From NCBI GenBank assembly GCA_965230215.1, contig CBDDKN010000002.1, forward strand, positions 992,001 through 1,056,000: a DNA stretch of 64,000 nucleotides, given 5' to 3'. Of this stretch, positions 55,263 to 63,021 are shown piece after piece (positions within the stretch are counted from its first letter, which is position 1; each line of letters opens with the position of its first letter). The position numbers and the translations under genes were made by a program. The notes under the pieces are model-generated. The model was not told the DNA's origin and searched no databases. It saw only the letters and a list, made by a program, of their open reading frames with translations. This stretch comes from RFSX01 sp965230215. Lineage in GTDB: Bacteria > Bacteroidota > Bacteroidia > Chitinophagales > Saprospiraceae.

Positions 55263-55270
55263 TATATTTG
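55263..55270 (+). promoter_or_regulatory. -7 element of the tRNA-Cys gene
   Basis: TATATTTG at 55263-55270 fully matches TAnnTTTG and lies 18 bp before the mature 5' end, a normal distance for a tRNA leader. No TTTG is visible 19-21 bp further up; the nearest, 55227-55230, is 32 bp away. Confidence 0.5.
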
Positions 55271-55288
55271 CGATCCTATTTTAAATAA

Positions 55289-55359
55289 GGTCGCGTGGCC
55301 GAGCGGTTAGGCAGAGGTCTGCAAAACCTTGTACACCAGTTCGAATCTGGTCGCGACCT
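55289..55359 (+). tRNA. tRNA-Cys (anticodon GCA)
   Basis: The 71-nt gene folds as a cloverleaf. The acceptor stem pairs GGTCGCG with CGCGACC, with T as discriminator; the D arm contains AGCGGTTAGGC. The anticodon stem pairs GAGGT with ACCTT around the loop CTGCAAA (anticodon GCA at 55321-55323), and the T arm pairs ACCAG with CTGGT around TTCGAAT. The 3' CCA is not encoded. A strong terminator follows 10 bp later, so it is transcribed alone. Confidence 0.95.
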
Positions 55360-55360
55360 C

Positions 55361-55482
55361 AAGATCACAAAGCTGTAGCACATCGTGCTGCAGCTTTTTT
55401 GTTTCAGTACGATATGAGAGTTTAATTCTTAATAGAGTACAGGAACAAAAAAACCGGATTGGAAAATCAGCTTTGTGATCTT
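55361..55482. repeat. 15-bp perfect inverted repeat around the tRNA terminator
   Basis: AAGATCACAAAGCTG at 55361-55375 is the exact reverse complement of CAGCTTTGTGATCTT at 55468-55482, with 92 bp between. The left copy begins two bases after the tRNA discriminator and shares seven bases with the terminator stem, so the two structures would compete in RNA. Confidence 0.85.
55369..55400 (+). terminator. Intrinsic terminator of tRNA-Cys
   Basis: AAAGCTGTAGCA and TGCTGCAGCTTT form a 12-bp stem (one T-G pair) with loop CATCG, followed by a T run to 55400. It starts 10 bp after the tRNA. Its left arm is also part of a longer inverted repeat described separately. Confidence 0.9.
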
Positions 55483-55731
55483 GTTAGAACCCCCCTTCCC
55501 AGATAGCCGACAGAGCGAAAGCGATGAGGCAATCTGGAATTCCGCCTACTGTATCAAAGATTCCTTAGGTGCCTTACTACTTTGATAAGTATTATAAAAG
55601 ACAGACACAAGGGCTTGTGAAGGTCTCGCCCAGATTCTGCCCACCCACCCGCAACGGATGTTGCGGTTCACATTCTTAAGAGTGACATTTAGTCACTCTT
55701 ATTCAGCTGCAGCTTATTTTAATTTACCTAG

Positions 55732-56271
55732 TTAAAACTGCTGCCTGAACCCAACCTGCATCATTAAGCCATTGGAGTAGATGGGTTGACCCGGAACCTT
55801 ATCAGCATTGGCACCAGTTCCCACGCCACCCAATTCAATGAAGTAGTTGCTCTTGCTGTTGAAAAAGAATTCAAAGCCAAACAAACCAAATCCTCCAAAC
55901 TCTGTCGATTCTGAAGAAAAGTCAGAAGAAGGGAAAAGCAACATGACACCCCCCTCGCTGTAGAGGCGCATGAAGCCACCTATTTCTCCGGCCACGCTTA
56001 CAATTCCCAGTGAAAGGTTGGAGTATGGTGTCCAGGTGCTTTTAGTCATCTCATCCAGGTGCTCATGCCACATCAGATTACCACGTAGCCTGATTGCTAA
56101 GGTATTTTTAAGAAAATAAGGACTGACGACATTCACACCCACACCAAAGTCGTTTTGATACTGGGCAAGGTGAAATCCTATGCCCATGCTGTTTGATATT
56201 TCTGTTTCCTGTGCAGAAAGAGAGAGACCTGTCAGTATAAAGCTGAAGATCAGTATTGATTTCTTGATCAT
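55732..56271 (-). CDS. Small outer-membrane beta-barrel protein
   Basis: A 179-residue exported protein with a clear signal peptide (IFSFILTGLSLSAQ) and repeated amphipathic strands (GFHLAQYQNDFGVGVNVVS, FFFNSKSNYFIELGGVG). It ends in MMQVGFRQQF; the terminal Phe is the signature read by the BAM machine. It is of the same general type as the barrel gene at 9575 but not an obvious copy. No function can be given. It stands alone between two long non-coding stretches. Confidence 0.7.
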   Translation of the reverse strand: MIKKSILIFSFILTGLSLSAQETEISNSMGIGFHLAQYQNDFGVGVNVVSPYFLKNTLAIRLRGNLMWHEHLDEMTKSTWTPYSNLSLGIVSVAGEIGGFMRLYSEGGVMLLFPSSDFSSESTEFGGFGLFGFEFFFNSKSNYFIELGGVGTGANADKVPGQPIYSNGLMMQVGFRQQF

Positions 56272-56602
56272 GGAAGCGTTTTTTCAGTTGATATAATTAT
56301 TATAACATATTGAATCTAAGGCAACTAATTCTTTTTAATCTTAATAATTCGACAAAACCATCAATTTCTTACTATCAATAATTTACTAGAATATCTCCCA
56401 TTCTCCACTCTCTCCACTCTCCACTCCATTCTCCACTCTCCATTCTCCACACCCCTTTTGCCTATATGTATTGTAAAAAGCCCGATTATCAACATAATAA
56501 AGTAATAATATGTGGAAAACATTTATATAATATTGTTGAATATGTTTATTACAAAACATAATTTAGTAGAACAATGACGCGCAGCAATAGCCGCACATTC
56601 AT
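56272..56602. other. Non-coding AT-rich stretch before the candidate RNA
   Basis: Holds the leader of the barrel gene, a pyrimidine-rich simple repeat (56394-56450) and an AT-rich block (56480-56570). I found no gene of supportable length and no full TAnnTTTG match with a TTG; TATGTTTA at 56541-56548 is one mismatch away and is suitably placed for the RNA that follows. Two one-mismatch DnaA-box-like sequences occur near 56490-56525 but do not form a convincing origin. Confidence 0.5.
56394..56450. repeat. Pyrimidine-rich simple repeat
   Basis: About 57 bases are made of variants of TCCACTC and CCATTCTCCACTC, one strand being almost only C, T and A. Strand asymmetry of this kind can form unusual structures or vary in copy number by slippage. 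Confidence 0.8.
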
Positions 56603-56961
56603 TGAAGTTCTTTGATTTAGAGATTGTTTGAAGAGTTACAGGCGGGAAGACAGGGATTTATTCCAGTGACTCCTGGAGGAGCAATCCTCAAAGCCTTGAC
56701 ATGCAAGGATTGGGTTAAACCAAGCCACGCAATCAAGAGTGTGCCAGTGCTCAATATTTCATCAGTCTCGTGATTACACGATTTGATCTTCCGGAATGCC
56801 TCGGCAGGAAAGAAGAATGTCAAATCAATCTGACTAGAACCATAAACATTGGAACGGAACGGTCTGCAAATATCGTATCGTGAAAATGCTAAAGAAAAAA
56901 TGAAGATCGTAATCGGATTAAAGAGCTAGGGGGATGCACTTTTCGGTGTATCCCTTTTTTT
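56603..56961 (+). ncRNA. Candidate structured non-coding RNA of unknown class
   Basis: The two ends pair over 12 consecutive bases: AGTTCTTTGATT at 56606-56617 with GATTAAAGAGCT at 56916-56927, including three G-U pairs. Inside are several perfect hairpins: TCCAG/CTGGA near 56668, GAGGA-gcaa-TCCTC, CCTTG-acatg-CAAGG, TCGTG-atta-CACGA, and a nested CTTCC...TGC-CTCG-GCA...GGAAAG. A strong intrinsic terminator follows directly, and no plus-strand gene upstream explains it. The region lacks hallmark motifs of RNase P RNA, tmRNA and SRP RNA. Size about 320-350 nt. The strand is set by the terminator; the 5' end is estimated. Confidence 0.6.
56929..56961 (+). terminator. Intrinsic terminator of the candidate RNA
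   Basis: GGGATGCAC and GTGTATCCC form a 9-bp stem (one G-T pair) around TTTTCG, followed by seven T. It lies two bases after the end-pairing helix of the candidate RNA. Confidence 0.88.
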
Positions 56962-57116
56962 ATGTTCATATATAAACCAACTGTCGCCCAATACTGACCC
57001 TATGTAAATGCAATTTGTCCTAGTCAAAACAATTTATGGACAAGCGTAATATTCAGTTTCCTGAAAATCAGACTTTTTCGTAGTTTGAATTCATTATCTA
57101 ACCTAAACAAAACAAA

Positions 57117-57518
57117 ATGGCATATTTAGAACCCGTAATTGGTGCAATAGCAGCTTTTGCACTTGGCTCACTTTGGTACACAGCGTTGTTTGGCAAAGTA
57201 TGGCAAGCAGAGACTGGGATTACCGATGAAGAAGGACAACAAAACCTGGCCCGTACGCATGGTTTGTCATTCGTCATGATGATTATCCTTTCTTATGCTG
57301 TCAACATGATTATTAACTATCATGAGCCTGCTGATCAGACCTTTGTACATGGGGGCTTCCATGGAATCATGGCCGGATTGTTCTACTGCGCACCAGCAAT
57401 GGCAATCAACTATTTGTATCAACGCAAATCACTCAAACTCTACCTGATCGATGCTGCTTATGTGGTATTGTTCCTAGGACTTTCAGGTGGCGTAATGGCT
57501 GCGCTGAAACTGGGTTGA
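57117..57518 (+). CDS. DUF1761 family membrane protein
   Basis: A 133-residue protein with four membrane helices and the family pattern: N-terminal GAIAAFALGSLWYTALFGKVW and a central VHGGFHGIMAGLFYCAPAMAINYLYQRKSL, with His residues at the end of a helix. Function of the family is not known. It converges with a second, diverged DUF1761 gene, with a terminator between them. Confidence 0.85.
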   Translation: MAYLEPVIGAIAAFALGSLWYTALFGKVWQAETGITDEEGQQNLARTHGLSFVMMIILSYAVNMIINYHEPADQTFVHGGFHGIMAGLFYCAPAMAINYLYQRKSLKLYLIDAAYVVLFLGLSGGVMAALKLG

Positions 57519-57542
57519 TCTTAAATAACTAAATTCAAAACC

Positions 57543-57575
57543 AGCCGTGACACGTTTGCTGTCACGGCTTTTTTT
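57543..57575 (+). terminator. Terminator between the two DUF1761 genes
   Basis: AGCCGTGAC and GTCACGGCT form a perfect 9-bp stem with a 9-nt loop and a seven-T tail on the plus strand. On the minus strand the tail is weaker, so it serves mainly the gene at 57117. Confidence 0.9.
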
Positions 57576-57578
57576 ATT

Positions 57579-58007
57579 CTAGGATCCCCAGTGATGGAAA
57601 TGATCCAGGATGCCGCCCATTAAGCTGAGTGTAATCAACCAATAGCCGATATGCAGGAACATGTTTTTCCATTTTCTTTGTTCATACAGGCCGTTTGTAA
57701 TTGTGGTTGGCAGGAGCAAGAACAGACTAACAATTGCACCATGTGCAGCACCATGTTTGAAGGTATCAAACTCCGGTACGTCCTGTCCAGGACCATTACA
57801 AAAACCAAGCATGAAAAATGCCAGGACCAATGACATCAGAAAACTCAAGCCAAAGACCAAACCCATATTGGCCTCCTTCGCTTTTTCTTCAGTCATGCCA
57901 ATGGATTCCATCCACATCGGACCAAAAGCAAAATTGCTGTAATAAAAGAAACCTACTACGGTAGGGGTAAGTACGGCTAAAATGAAGCCTATCCAGTTAA
58001 TATCCAT
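57579..58007 (-). CDS. DUF1761 family membrane protein (second copy)
   Basis: A 142-residue, four-helix membrane protein with the same plan as its neighbour: VVGFFYYSNFAFGPMWMESIGMTEEKAKE at the N-terminus and FKHGAAHGAIVSLFLLLPTTITNGLYEQRKW later. The His of HGAAHG aligns with the HGGFHG of the first copy. The two are clearly related but diverged, and face each other. Function unknown. Confidence 0.85.
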   Translation of the reverse strand: MDINWIGFILAVLTPTVVGFFYYSNFAFGPMWMESIGMTEEKAKEANMGLVFGLSFLMSLVLAFFMLGFCNGPGQDVPEFDTFKHGAAHGAIVSLFLLLPTTITNGLYEQRKWKNMFLHIGYWLITLSLMGGILDHFHHWGS

Positions 58008-58170
58008 AATGTTGATTTTTTCGTTTTGATCAAATTACGGATAAACACGGGCAATTTATAATATTTTTGGTCCTAGAGCCGACCTAATGCCCTCAGAGCC
58101 AATTAGATATGGATGTAATACTATAATACACAACCAAGAAAAGCATGCCCCACTTGTCATAAAGTAAAGT

Positions 58171-59541
58171 TTAGCTGAACAGTGCACCCATCAGTTCATC
58201 TACCTTGGACAAGGCACGGATTTCAATGTCATAGTCCTTTTTCTTCAAGCCCTTTAAATTGAATGCTGATATGTAGATGGCTTCAAAACCCAACTTCGCA
58301 GCCTCTTCGATCCGTTGCTCTATTCTGTTGACAGCGCGCACTTCGCCGGTGAGTCCCAGCTCTGCAGCAAAACATATGTTTTTATCAATCGGGATATTGT
58401 TAAGAGAAGATACAAGTGCAGCAACGATAGCCAGATCAATCGCCGGGTCCTGAACTTTCATACCACCTGCAATATTCAGGAATACATCGTTTTGTCCAAA
58501 AAACAGTCCAGCCCTCTTTTCGAGTACTGCCAGCAACATAGAAAGACGGCGAAGGTCAAAGCCTGTAGAGGACCTCTGGGGAGTGCCATATATAGCCTGA
58601 CTAACGAGTGCCTGTGTCTCGATCAACATAGGTCGCATACCCTCAACCGTTACAGCAATGGCACTACCGCTTAGTTTCTCATCACTTTGTGATAAGAGCA
58701 ATTCTGAAGGGTTGGCAACTTCCCGGAGCCCATCAGACTCCATGGCGTATATACCCAATTCGTCAGTAGAGCCAAATCTGTTTTTCTTGGTCCTTAGAAT
58801 TCTATATATATGATTGCGGTCACCTTCAAACTGCAGTACAGTATCTACAATGTGTTCAAGAATTTTAGGACCTGCAATGTGACCTTCCTTGTTGATATGT
58901 CCGATAAGGAAAACGGGTGTCTGTGACTCTTTGGCAAATTGTTGCAGCTCTGATGTGCATTCCCGAACCTGTGTTATACTTCCTGGGTATGAATCCACAA
59001 AAGGAGAAGCAATGGTCTGGATTGAATCAATGATTATTAATTCAGGTTCCAATTTTCTTGTTGCCTCGAATATTAGGTTAAGGTCTGTTTCTGTAAGAAT
59101 ATGACAGCTCTTGTTTTTTATACCAATGCGTTCAGCACGCATTTTAATCTGGGAAGCACTTTCCTCGCCAGATACATAGAGTATGCGGTAATCGGCATTG
59201 ATAGCCAGCTGAAGTAATAGGGTGGATTTACCTATACCTGGTTCACCACCAACCAGCGTAATGGACCCCGGCACGATGCCGCCTCCAAGTGTTCTTTGCA
59301 ACTCCAGGTCTTTTACCGGTAAACGGATGGATTTTGTGTATTGGATATCATTGATAACCTGTGGGCCTTGCTTGATAGCTCTTTCCTCCCTCCAGTTTTT
59401 TCTTTTCTCTTCTTTGGTGGTGTCTCTGACTATGGTCTTTTCCTCATAACTATTCCAGGATTGGCAGTTGACACACTTGCCTTCCCATTTGGTAGATTGA
59501 TGACCACAGTTTTTGCAGATAAATATTGTCTTCTCCTTCAT
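58171..59541 (-). CDS. radA: DNA repair protein RadA
   Basis: RecA-like ATPase that helps branch migration during recombination repair. The 456 residues have an N-terminal C4 zinc finger (CKNCGHQSTKWEGKCVNCQSW), Walker A GGEPGIGKSTLLLQ near residue 96, the RadA-specific KNRFG motif, and a C-terminal Lon-like domain (GLTGEVRAVNRIEQRIEEA). Length is normal. It is the second strand-exchange gene in the window with recA. Confidence 0.97.
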   Translation of the reverse strand: MKEKTIFICKNCGHQSTKWEGKCVNCQSWNSYEEKTIVRDTTKEEKRKNWREERAIKQGPQVINDIQYTKSIRLPVKDLELQRTLGGGIVPGSITLVGGEPGIGKSTLLLQLAINADYRILYVSGEESASQIKMRAERIGIKNKSCHILTETDLNLIFEATRKLEPELIIIDSIQTIASPFVDSYPGSITQVRECTSELQQFAKESQTPVFLIGHINKEGHIAGPKILEHIVDTVLQFEGDRNHIYRILRTKKNRFGSTDELGIYAMESDGLREVANPSELLLSQSDEKLSGSAIAVTVEGMRPMLIETQALVSQAIYGTPQRSSTGFDLRRLSMLLAVLEKRAGLFFGQNDVFLNIAGGMKVQDPAIDLAIVAALVSSLNNIPIDKNICFAAELGLTGEVRAVNRIEQRIEEAAKLGFEAIYISAFNLKGLKKKDYDIEIRALSKVDELMGALFS

Positions 59542-59662
59542 AATTCTAAGAACCTAAATCTAAGTTTAATAGCTTAAAAGGCAAACATATTCTTATGATA
59601 CTATGTATTATATCTATAACAGTGATTTGTTAATATTGTGAAGCAAAAATCAAAATTAGTAG

Positions 59663-60430
59663 ATGCGCATCGTCAGTTATAATGTTAATGGTATAAGAGC
59701 AGCTCTTAAAAAAGGGCTTGTTGATTGGCTAAAGGAGACCAATCCAGATATCTTTTGTATTCAGGAAAGTAAATCTCAGGAAGGGCAGGTACCTGAAGAG
59801 ATTTTTGCTGACCTTGGTTATCATGCGCTATGGCATTCAGCTGAAAAGAAAGGCTACTCAGGTGTCACGACATTCAGTAAAATGAAACCGGATAATGTTA
59901 TTACTGGCATGGGTAATGATAAATATGATGTGGAGGGGCGCGTCATAAGAACCGATTTTGATGACCTTACAGTCGTAAATACATATTTCCCATCTGGAAG
60001 CAGTAGCGAAGAAAGGCATGCCTTCAAGATGGATTTCTTGAATGATTTTGCGCCCTGGGTAGAACAGCTTAATGCAGAAAGGGAAAAGGTGATGATACTT
60101 GGTGATTACAATATTGTCAGACTGGACAAGGACATTCACAACCCGCAAAGGAAAGATAACCCATCGGGATTCAGACCAGAGGAGCGAGATTGGTTGAACA
60201 ACTGGTTTGACGGGGCATTCGTGGATGCCTACAGGGAGCTATATCCTGATAAGGAAGACGTGTACAGCTGGTGGAGCTATCGTGCAGGATCCAGACAAAA
60301 GAATAAGGGTTGGCGTATAGATTATATCTCAGTAAGCAATTCTATGGCTTCCGGAATCACAGAGGTATTTCATGATAAGGAATCACAGCACTCCGATCAT
60401 GCGGCCATAGTTATGGACATCAAACTTTAA
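59663..60430 (+). CDS. xth: Exodeoxyribonuclease III / AP endonuclease
   Basis: Cuts DNA at abasic sites and removes 3' blocks in base-excision repair. The 255-residue product has the metal-binding MRIVSYNVNGIRAALKKG, the IFCIQESKSQ segment (catalytic Glu), ILGDYNIVR (Asp and Asn) and HSDHAAIVMDI at the end (catalytic Asp-His). It diverges from radA and converges with the thioredoxin gene, one base apart. Confidence 0.96.
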   Translation: MRIVSYNVNGIRAALKKGLVDWLKETNPDIFCIQESKSQEGQVPEEIFADLGYHALWHSAEKKGYSGVTTFSKMKPDNVITGMGNDKYDVEGRVIRTDFDDLTVVNTYFPSGSSSEERHAFKMDFLNDFAPWVEQLNAEREKVMILGDYNIVRLDKDIHNPQRKDNPSGFRPEERDWLNNWFDGAFVDAYRELYPDKEDVYSWWSYRAGSRQKNKGWRIDYISVSNSMASGITEVFHDKESQHSDHAAIVMDIKL

Positions 60431-60431
60431 C

Positions 60432-61607
60432 TTAATTGGTCTGCTGCTTCTCGATGTAGTTTACCATTTGTCTGAACTGATCATAGAAAGGGCTGTCTTC
60501 AAACTTTGACAGGGCTTCTTTCCCGATTTCATAGGCTTCAGAAAGTTTTCTGTCATTCATCAACATGCGCATATACAACAGATAGTTGTCTGCTGTTTTT
60601 TCAATCTTGACCAATTTTTCCATGAGCTCATAGCCATAGTCTTTGGATGCATCTACATAGCTGAAGTATTTGGCAATTTGACTAAGTTGCTCTTTGTAGA
60701 AGGCTGGATTTTTCTTACCAAACTTTTTCAAAAACTTTTCTGAATGGCCCTTCCACGCATCGTAGTTGCCAGCTAATGCATTGTAATAAAGACGGGCTTC
60801 CATTTCAAACTGTTTTTTATCACCTATGCCGGCAGCGTTAAATTGAGCTATGCTTTCTTCCAAAAGCGCTGCATAATCATATTCAACTGCTTTTTCTACA
60901 GTCTTAAGACAAGCTTGAGAAACAGTCTTTTCAAATTCTTCTTCTGATGTTGCTGCAATGGCTTCTGATTTTAATGCCAATAACTCATCAAAGAGTTTGG
61001 AATCAGACTCCAGCACCGCCTCGGTAAGAAACAGCGCCTTTTGTTTGTTGCTGATATCTGGTTTTGAGTCAAGGTATTCGTTTGAGATCTTGAGGCTTGG
61101 CTTTGAAACCTTATTAAGCTCTTTGATATAATTATACACGAGGTCGAAATCACGTTCTCCTTCTTCATATCTTTCAGCATATTGATCAGAGCGGTCGAAC
61201 GACTTGATGGCCATGCGACCCAGTTCGATAAGATCTTCAGCTTGTTTACCACCCACAGATTTCTTTAGGATATTTCCTTCGCTATCCAGGAAGAACAATG
61301 TGGGAAATGCGGTAACCGGATAATTCTTGCCAAACGTTAATCCTTCGGCTTCCTCCATGTCCAGCTTGAGGTTGATAAAATTGTCATTGAAAAACGCACC
61401 AACCTTATCCTGTGTGAATACATTTTTGGCCATACGCTTACAAGGTCCACACCATTTGGCATATGCATCTACAAATATGATTTTATCCTGTGCTTGAGCC
61501 TCTATCAATGCTTCTTCCCAGCTTCCTTTATAAAAGCTTATACCTTGAGCGCTGATAGCAGTGAAAGAAATCAGGATAAAAACAAGACTTAGTACAATTT
61601 TATTCAT
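60432..61607 (-). CDS. Exported thioredoxin-domain protein
   Basis: A 391-residue protein with a signal peptide (ISFTAISAQ) and an N-terminal thioredoxin fold containing AKWCGPCKRMAKNVF (WCGPC) near residue 52 and the cis-Pro segment AFPTLFF. The remaining ~270 residues are helical with repeat-like character (KALFLTEAVLESDS, EEFEKTVSQACLKTVEKA), perhaps a scaffold or TPR-like part. Such proteins reduce disulfides or fold clients in the periplasm. It may take on periplasmic redox work if the TlpA-like gene at 6776 is really broken. Confidence 0.85.
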   Translation of the reverse strand: MNKIVLSLVFILISFTAISAQGISFYKGSWEEALIEAQAQDKIIFVDAYAKWCGPCKRMAKNVFTQDKVGAFFNDNFINLKLDMEEAEGLTFGKNYPVTAFPTLFFLDSEGNILKKSVGGKQAEDLIELGRMAIKSFDRSDQYAERYEEGERDFDLVYNYIKELNKVSKPSLKISNEYLDSKPDISNKQKALFLTEAVLESDSKLFDELLALKSEAIAATSEEEFEKTVSQACLKTVEKAVEYDYAALLEESIAQFNAAGIGDKKQFEMEARLYYNALAGNYDAWKGHSEKFLKKFGKKNPAFYKEQLSQIAKYFSYVDASKDYGYELMEKLVKIEKTADNYLLYMRMLMNDRKLSEAYEIGKEALSKFEDSPFYDQFRQMVNYIEKQQTN

Positions 61608-61673
61608 TTCTCTAGATCTTTAATCTTAACAAAGGTGTATAAAAAATCAGCTTTCTGCCAGAAGCATAGCCGA

Positions 61674-61681
61674 CAAATATA
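61674..61681 (-). promoter_or_regulatory. Possible -7 element of the thioredoxin-domain gene
   Basis: On the minus strand TATATTTG (plus 61674-61681) matches TAnnTTTG. A TTG lies 17 bp further upstream (plus 61699-61701), a little close. The leader would be about 60 nt. Confidence 0.4.
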
Positions 61682-61753
61682 TATTACAACGGCTTTATCA
61701 ATGATTAGGCGTATAAAATTGGCTATTTATGTTTTTTTTAATTGTCTATGGTA

Positions 61754-61785
61754 TTTCAGTGAAATGAAAATCTGGATTAACTTTG
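61754..61785 (+). promoter_or_regulatory. Promoter of the aminotransferase gene
   Basis: TAACTTTG at 61778-61785 fully matches TAnnTTTG and TTTC at 61754-61757 sits 20 bp upstream, one base from TTTG. The ATG at 61808 would have a leader of about 16 nt. Confidence 0.5.
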
Positions 61786-61807
61786 ATTCAAAGCCCTGGC
61801 ATATCGT

Positions 61808-63019
61808 ATGAGCCTTTCAAAAAGAGAAATATTCCTAAATCATGTCGCCCAGACCAGCACATATCCACTGGCATTGGAGATTGAGCGTGCTGAAGGTGTT
61901 TTTATATATGGCAAAGATGGCAAGCGGTACTTTGATTTAAACTCAGGGATTTCGGTCAGTTCGCTGGGACATCGTCATCCCCATGTAATATCTGCGATAA
62001 AGGACCAACTAGATAAATATATGCATACAATGGTCTATGGGGAACATATCCAGGCACCTCAGACAGAATATGCGGAACTCTTGTTCAGTAGGTTGAATGA
62101 GAAACTCAATTGTATTTATTATCTGAACTCGGGAACGGAGGTTATTGAAGCGGCTATGAAGTTGGTGAAAAGGGCCACCGGAAGGTATGAAATCATATCA
62201 TGCGCTAATGCCTATCACGGCAGCACGCAGGGAGCTGAAACCTTGCGATCGGACCATGAATACTCCAGAAGCTTCCTTCCGCTGATTCCCGGCGTAAAAC
62301 ACATATCGTTCAACAACCTGGATGAGCTGGAGAAGATAGGCTGCAGGACAGCTGCGGTGATTCTTGAGCCTGTCCAGGCCGAAGCCGGAGTAATCTGTCC
62401 CGAACCCGGGTATCTTAATAAACTGAGAGAGAGGTGTGATGCCTTTGGAACATTGCTTGTTTTGGATGAAATCCAAACAGGATTCGGACGAACGGGAAGC
62501 TTGTTTGCTCATATGAAATATGAAGTGTTGCCAGATCTTTTGTGCATAGGTAAGGCAATGGGAGGCGGCTTACCGATTGGAGGCCTGGTAGGCAACCGCG
62601 ATTTGATTAATCTTTTTGCAAAGAATCCGGACCTTGGCCACATTTCAACCTTTGCAGGACATCCTGTCGTCTGTGCCTCTGCCAAAGCTACCCTGGAGGT
62701 TCTGCTGGATACAGAATTGATAGCTGAGGTTAAAAATAAGGAGTCATATATTCACAGCAGATTATCAGGCCATCCGATTGTTAAGGAAATCAGGAGTTCA
62801 GGACTTATGATGGCAGTTGAGTTAACGCGACGCAAATATCTTAAACATGTTGTGGGCCACGCATTTGAAAATGGAGCCCTTATTGACTATTTTCTTTTCA
62901 ACAATAGAAGCTTCAGATTGGCGCCCCCACTCATATATACGATGGAGCAATTAGCTGAGGCTATGGATATTCTTGAAGCAGCTCTTGATTATGCCCAGTC
63001 AAAATATAAAGACAGATAG
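61808..63019 (+). CDS. Class III PLP-dependent aminotransferase
   Basis: A 403-residue fold-type I aminotransferase of the acetylornithine/GABA type. Visible features are FDLNSGISVSSLGHRHPHV, CIYYLNSGTEVIEAAMKLVKRATGR (phosphate-binding and substrate loop), LVLDEIQTGFGRTG (the Asp pairing with the cofactor N1) and LLCIGKAMGGGLPIGG with the Schiff-base Lys. Substrate specificity cannot be read from motifs alone. No arginine-pathway gene is adjacent, so ArgD is not assured. A polysaccharide-polymerase-like gene follows 2 bp later. Confidence 0.9.
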   Translation: MSLSKREIFLNHVAQTSTYPLALEIERAEGVFIYGKDGKRYFDLNSGISVSSLGHRHPHVISAIKDQLDKYMHTMVYGEHIQAPQTEYAELLFSRLNEKLNCIYYLNSGTEVIEAAMKLVKRATGRYEIISCANAYHGSTQGAETLRSDHEYSRSFLPLIPGVKHISFNNLDELEKIGCRTAAVILEPVQAEAGVICPEPGYLNKLRERCDAFGTLLVLDEIQTGFGRTGSLFAHMKYEVLPDLLCIGKAMGGGLPIGGLVGNRDLINLFAKNPDLGHISTFAGHPVVCASAKATLEVLLDTELIAEVKNKESYIHSRLSGHPIVKEIRSSGLMMAVELTRRKYLKHVVGHAFENGALIDYFLFNNRSFRLAPPLIYTMEQLAEAMDILEAALDYAQSKYKDR

Positions 63020-63021
63020 GG

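Larger units (their letters stand above)
55360..55731. other. Non-coding stretch after tRNA-Cys with several hairpins
   Basis: No credible gene lies between the tRNA and the barrel gene at 55732. The stretch holds the tRNA terminator; a 15-bp perfect inverted repeat (55361-55375 with 55468-55482); and a stem CCAGATaGCC/GGCaATCTGG (55499-55508 with 55528-55537) enclosing GC-GAAA-GC. It also holds CCGCAAC-ggat-GTTGCGG (55649-55666) and AAGAGTGAC-attta-GTCACTCTT (55678-55700). The last could end transcription of the barrel gene. The middle part resembles the dispersed non-coding repeats common in Bacteroidota genomes, but I cannot test copy number here. Confidence 0.6.

Noticed and set aside
56460..56570. 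AT-rich block considered as a replication origin
   Set aside because: Only two one-mismatch DnaA-box-like sequences were found, without repeats or an adjacent dnaA, so evidence is too thin.
56617..56823. A 68-residue minus-strand frame inside the candidate RNA
   Set aside because: No family resemblance, no promoter, and it lies inside a region whose base-pairing and plus-strand terminator fit RNA better than protein.
56603..56961. Candidate RNA considered as RNase P RNA, tmRNA, SRP RNA or 6S RNA
   Set aside because: Hallmark motifs such as GAGGAAAGUCC, a tRNA-like T arm or the SRP tetraloop region are absent, and it is too long for 6S RNA.
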